Notes under the pieces: generated by a model
What the model saw: the letters and a program-made list of their open reading frames with translations, nothing else
Told to the model about the DNA's origin: nothing
Databases searched by the model: none
Translations under genes and position numbers: made by a program
Shown here: positions 6,004 to 7,229 of the stretch, one piece after another
How positions within the stretch are numbered: position 1 is the first letter of the stretch
Layout of the letters: each line of letters opens with the position of its first letter
Origin: UBA3263 sp964554665
GTDB taxonomy: Bacteria; Bacteroidota; Bacteroidia; Bacteroidales; Muribaculaceae
Reading direction: 5' to 3'
Length of the DNA stretch: 7,229 bases
Assembly: GCA_964554665.1 (NCBI GenBank)
Contig: CAZKPP010000087.1
Location: forward strand, 1-7,229

Positions 6004-6011
6004 TATCTTTG
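6004..6011 (+). promoter_or_regulatory. Candidate -7 promoter element for hsdR
   Basis: TATCTTTG matches TAnnTTTG and lies 32 bases before the hsdR ATG. No TTG occurs at the proper 19-21 base distance; the nearest, at 5987-5989, is only 14 bases away. The promoter is therefore plausible but weak. The remaining sequence from 5918 to 6003 shows no gene or repeat. Confidence 0.45.
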
Positions 6012-6043
6012 CATATCATAAACCTCAATTATCAACATTAAGG

Positions 6044-7229
6044 ATGTCTATACAGAGCGAGGCCGCCTTGGAAAAAGGTCTTATCGATGCTCTTCAAAAG
6101 ATGGGCTATGAATATGTCCGGATTGAAGAAGAGACGAATCTTAAGTCTAATTTCAAGAAGCAGCTTGAAATACATAATAAGAAGGCTCTTGCCGAAATCG
6201 GAAGGGAACATCTTACAGACAGTGAATTTGACAAGGTTCTGATTCACCTTGAAGGTGGCACCCGTTTTGAAAAGGCTAAGAAGCTTCGTGACCTCTATCC
6301 ATTGGAAACGGAGGACGGTCAGCGTGTCTGGCTACAGTTCCTCAATAAAAAGAACTGGTGTCAAAACGAATTTCAGGTTTCCAATCAGATTACGGTGGAA
6401 GGACGCAAGAAGTGTCGCTATGATGTCACTATCCTCGTCAATGGTCTGCCGCTGGTACAGATTGAGTTGAAACGCCGAGGTATAGAACTCAAACAGGCAT
6501 ATAATCAGATACAGCGTTATCACAAGACGTCGTTTCATGGCTTGTTTGACTATATTCAGATTTTCATAATATCCAATGGTGTCAACACTCGGTATTTTGC
6601 CAATAATCCTAATCAGGGTTTCAAGTTCACATTCAATTGGACTGACCGTTCCAACAATCCTTTCAATGAATTGAGTCTCTTTGCCGCTGATTTCCTCGAT
6701 AAATGTACTCTCGGCAAGATGATAAGCAAATATGTGGTGATGCATGAGGGTGATAAATCGCTCATGGTGCTTCGCCCTTATCAGTATTACGCGGTCGAGG
6801 AGATTATTGACAAGGTTCAGAATACCAACCGAAACGGATATATTTGGCACACAACAGGAGCAGGAAAGACCTTGACCTCCTTCAAAGCTGCCCAGCTTGT
6901 ATCTGAACTTGATGGTATTGATAAGGTGATGTTTGTTGTTGACCGTCATGATCTCGACACGCAGACTCAATCGGAGTATGACGCATTTGAGCCGGGAGCC
7001 GTTGATAACACTTCAGACACAAGCGAGCTAACACGCCGTCTGCAAAGCGACTCAAAGATTATCATAACAACTATCCAAAAGCTCAATGCGGCTGTGACCA
7101 GACCTTGGTACAGCAGTAAACTTCAAGAGATTAAGGACAGTCGCATTGTTATGATCTTCGATGAGTGCCATCGATCACATTTCGGTGATAGCCATAGGAA
7201 TATAGTAAAGTTCTTTAATAATCTTCAGA
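6044..7229 (+). CDS. hsdR: Type I restriction enzyme R subunit (HsdR), C-terminus beyond the window
   Basis: HsdR is the motor and nuclease subunit of a type I restriction-modification complex. It pulls DNA past the enzyme using ATP and cuts foreign DNA. The translation begins MSIQSEAALEKGLIDALQ, a usual HsdR start. The nuclease domain has the PD-(D/E)xK residues Asp127 (YDVTILVNG) and Glu141-Leu-Lys143 (IELKRRG), followed by a Q-x3-Y motif (Gln155-Tyr159). The helicase part shows LRPYQ (243-247), Walker A as HTTGAGKT (269-276, Lys275), motif Ia FVVDRHDLDTQT (297-308), TTIQKL (342-347) and the DEAD-box motif FDECHRS (372-378). All catalytic residues in the visible 395 codons are intact; the full protein would be about 900-1,050 residues. 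The hsdM and hsdS partners must lie to the right, outside the window. The gene is AT-richer than rprXY, consistent with transfer. Confidence 0.93.
   Translation, partial: MSIQSEAALEKGLIDALQKMGYEYVRIEEETNLKSNFKKQLEIHNKKALAEIGREHLTDSEFDKVLIHLEGGTRFEKAKKLRDLYPLETEDGQRVWLQFLNKKNWCQNEFQVSNQITVEGRKKCRYDVTILVNGLPLVQIELKRRGIELKQAYNQIQRYHKTSFHGLFDYIQIFIISNGVNTRYFANNPNQGFKFTFNWTDRSNNPFNELSLFAADFLDKCTLGKMISKYVVMHEGDKSLMVLRPYQYYAVEEIIDKVQNTNRNGYIWHTTGAGKTLTSFKAAQLVSELDGIDKVMFVVDRHDLDTQTQSEYDAFEPGAVDNTSDTSELTRRLQSDSKIIITTIQKLNAAVTRPWYSSKLQEIKDSRIVMIFDECHRSHFGDSHRNIVKFFNNLQ

Noticed and set aside
5986..6011. TTTG at 5986-5989 as the -33 element for hsdR
   Set aside because: Only 14 bases separate it from the -7 element, too short against the usual 19-21.
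5661..6041. 126-codon plus-strand ORF rich in Pro, Ser and Thr
   Set aside because: It is an out-of-frame reading of the C-rich hydrolase end that then passes through a strong terminator and a promoter element.
6332..6970. 212-codon minus-strand ORF inside hsdR
   Set aside because: The plus-strand frame carries nuclease and helicase motifs; the antisense frame has none and no promoter was seen.

Overview
The window looks like a chromosomal segment from a member of the Bacteroidota, most likely order Bacteroidales. The evidence is Bacteroides-type promoters (TAnnTTTG at -7, with a TTG about 20 bases upstream), A-rich start regions without Shine-Dalgarno sequences, and an RprX/RprY-type two-component pair. 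A family-level placement (for example Muribaculaceae) is only a guess.

Left part (1-1700, minus strand): the head of an arginine biosynthesis operon. It is read leftwards as a GNAT acyltransferase (probable N-acylglutamate synthase) followed 13 bases later by argG, which runs off the window after 307 codons. The leader of this operon contains a possible 13-codon ORF, MEKVHSDIKRRRM, with three consecutive CGA arginine codons, followed directly by a strong GC hairpin. This may be an arginine-sensing leader, or a dispersed palindromic repeat that happens to encode arginines.

Middle part (1690-4080, plus strand): from a back-to-back divergent promoter pair, the sensor kinase gene rprX and the response regulator gene rprY are read rightwards and end at a clear intrinsic terminator.

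Right part (4081-7229, plus strand): an AT-richer two-gene unit encodes a 183-residue protein with a RelE/HigB-like C-terminus and an XRE-type helix-turn-helix protein, a likely type II toxin-antitoxin module with its own promoter. Next is a GC-rich gene for an UlaG-like metallo-beta-lactamase-fold hydrolase, ending in a C-rich tract and a terminator. Last is the first 395 codons of an AT-rich type I restriction enzyme R subunit (hsdR). The switch between GC-rich genes (rprXY, hydrolase) and AT-richer genes (toxin-antitoxin, hsdR) suggests that accessory and defence genes were inserted beside a core region. No RNA genes, CRISPR arrays or complete insertion sequences were recognised.
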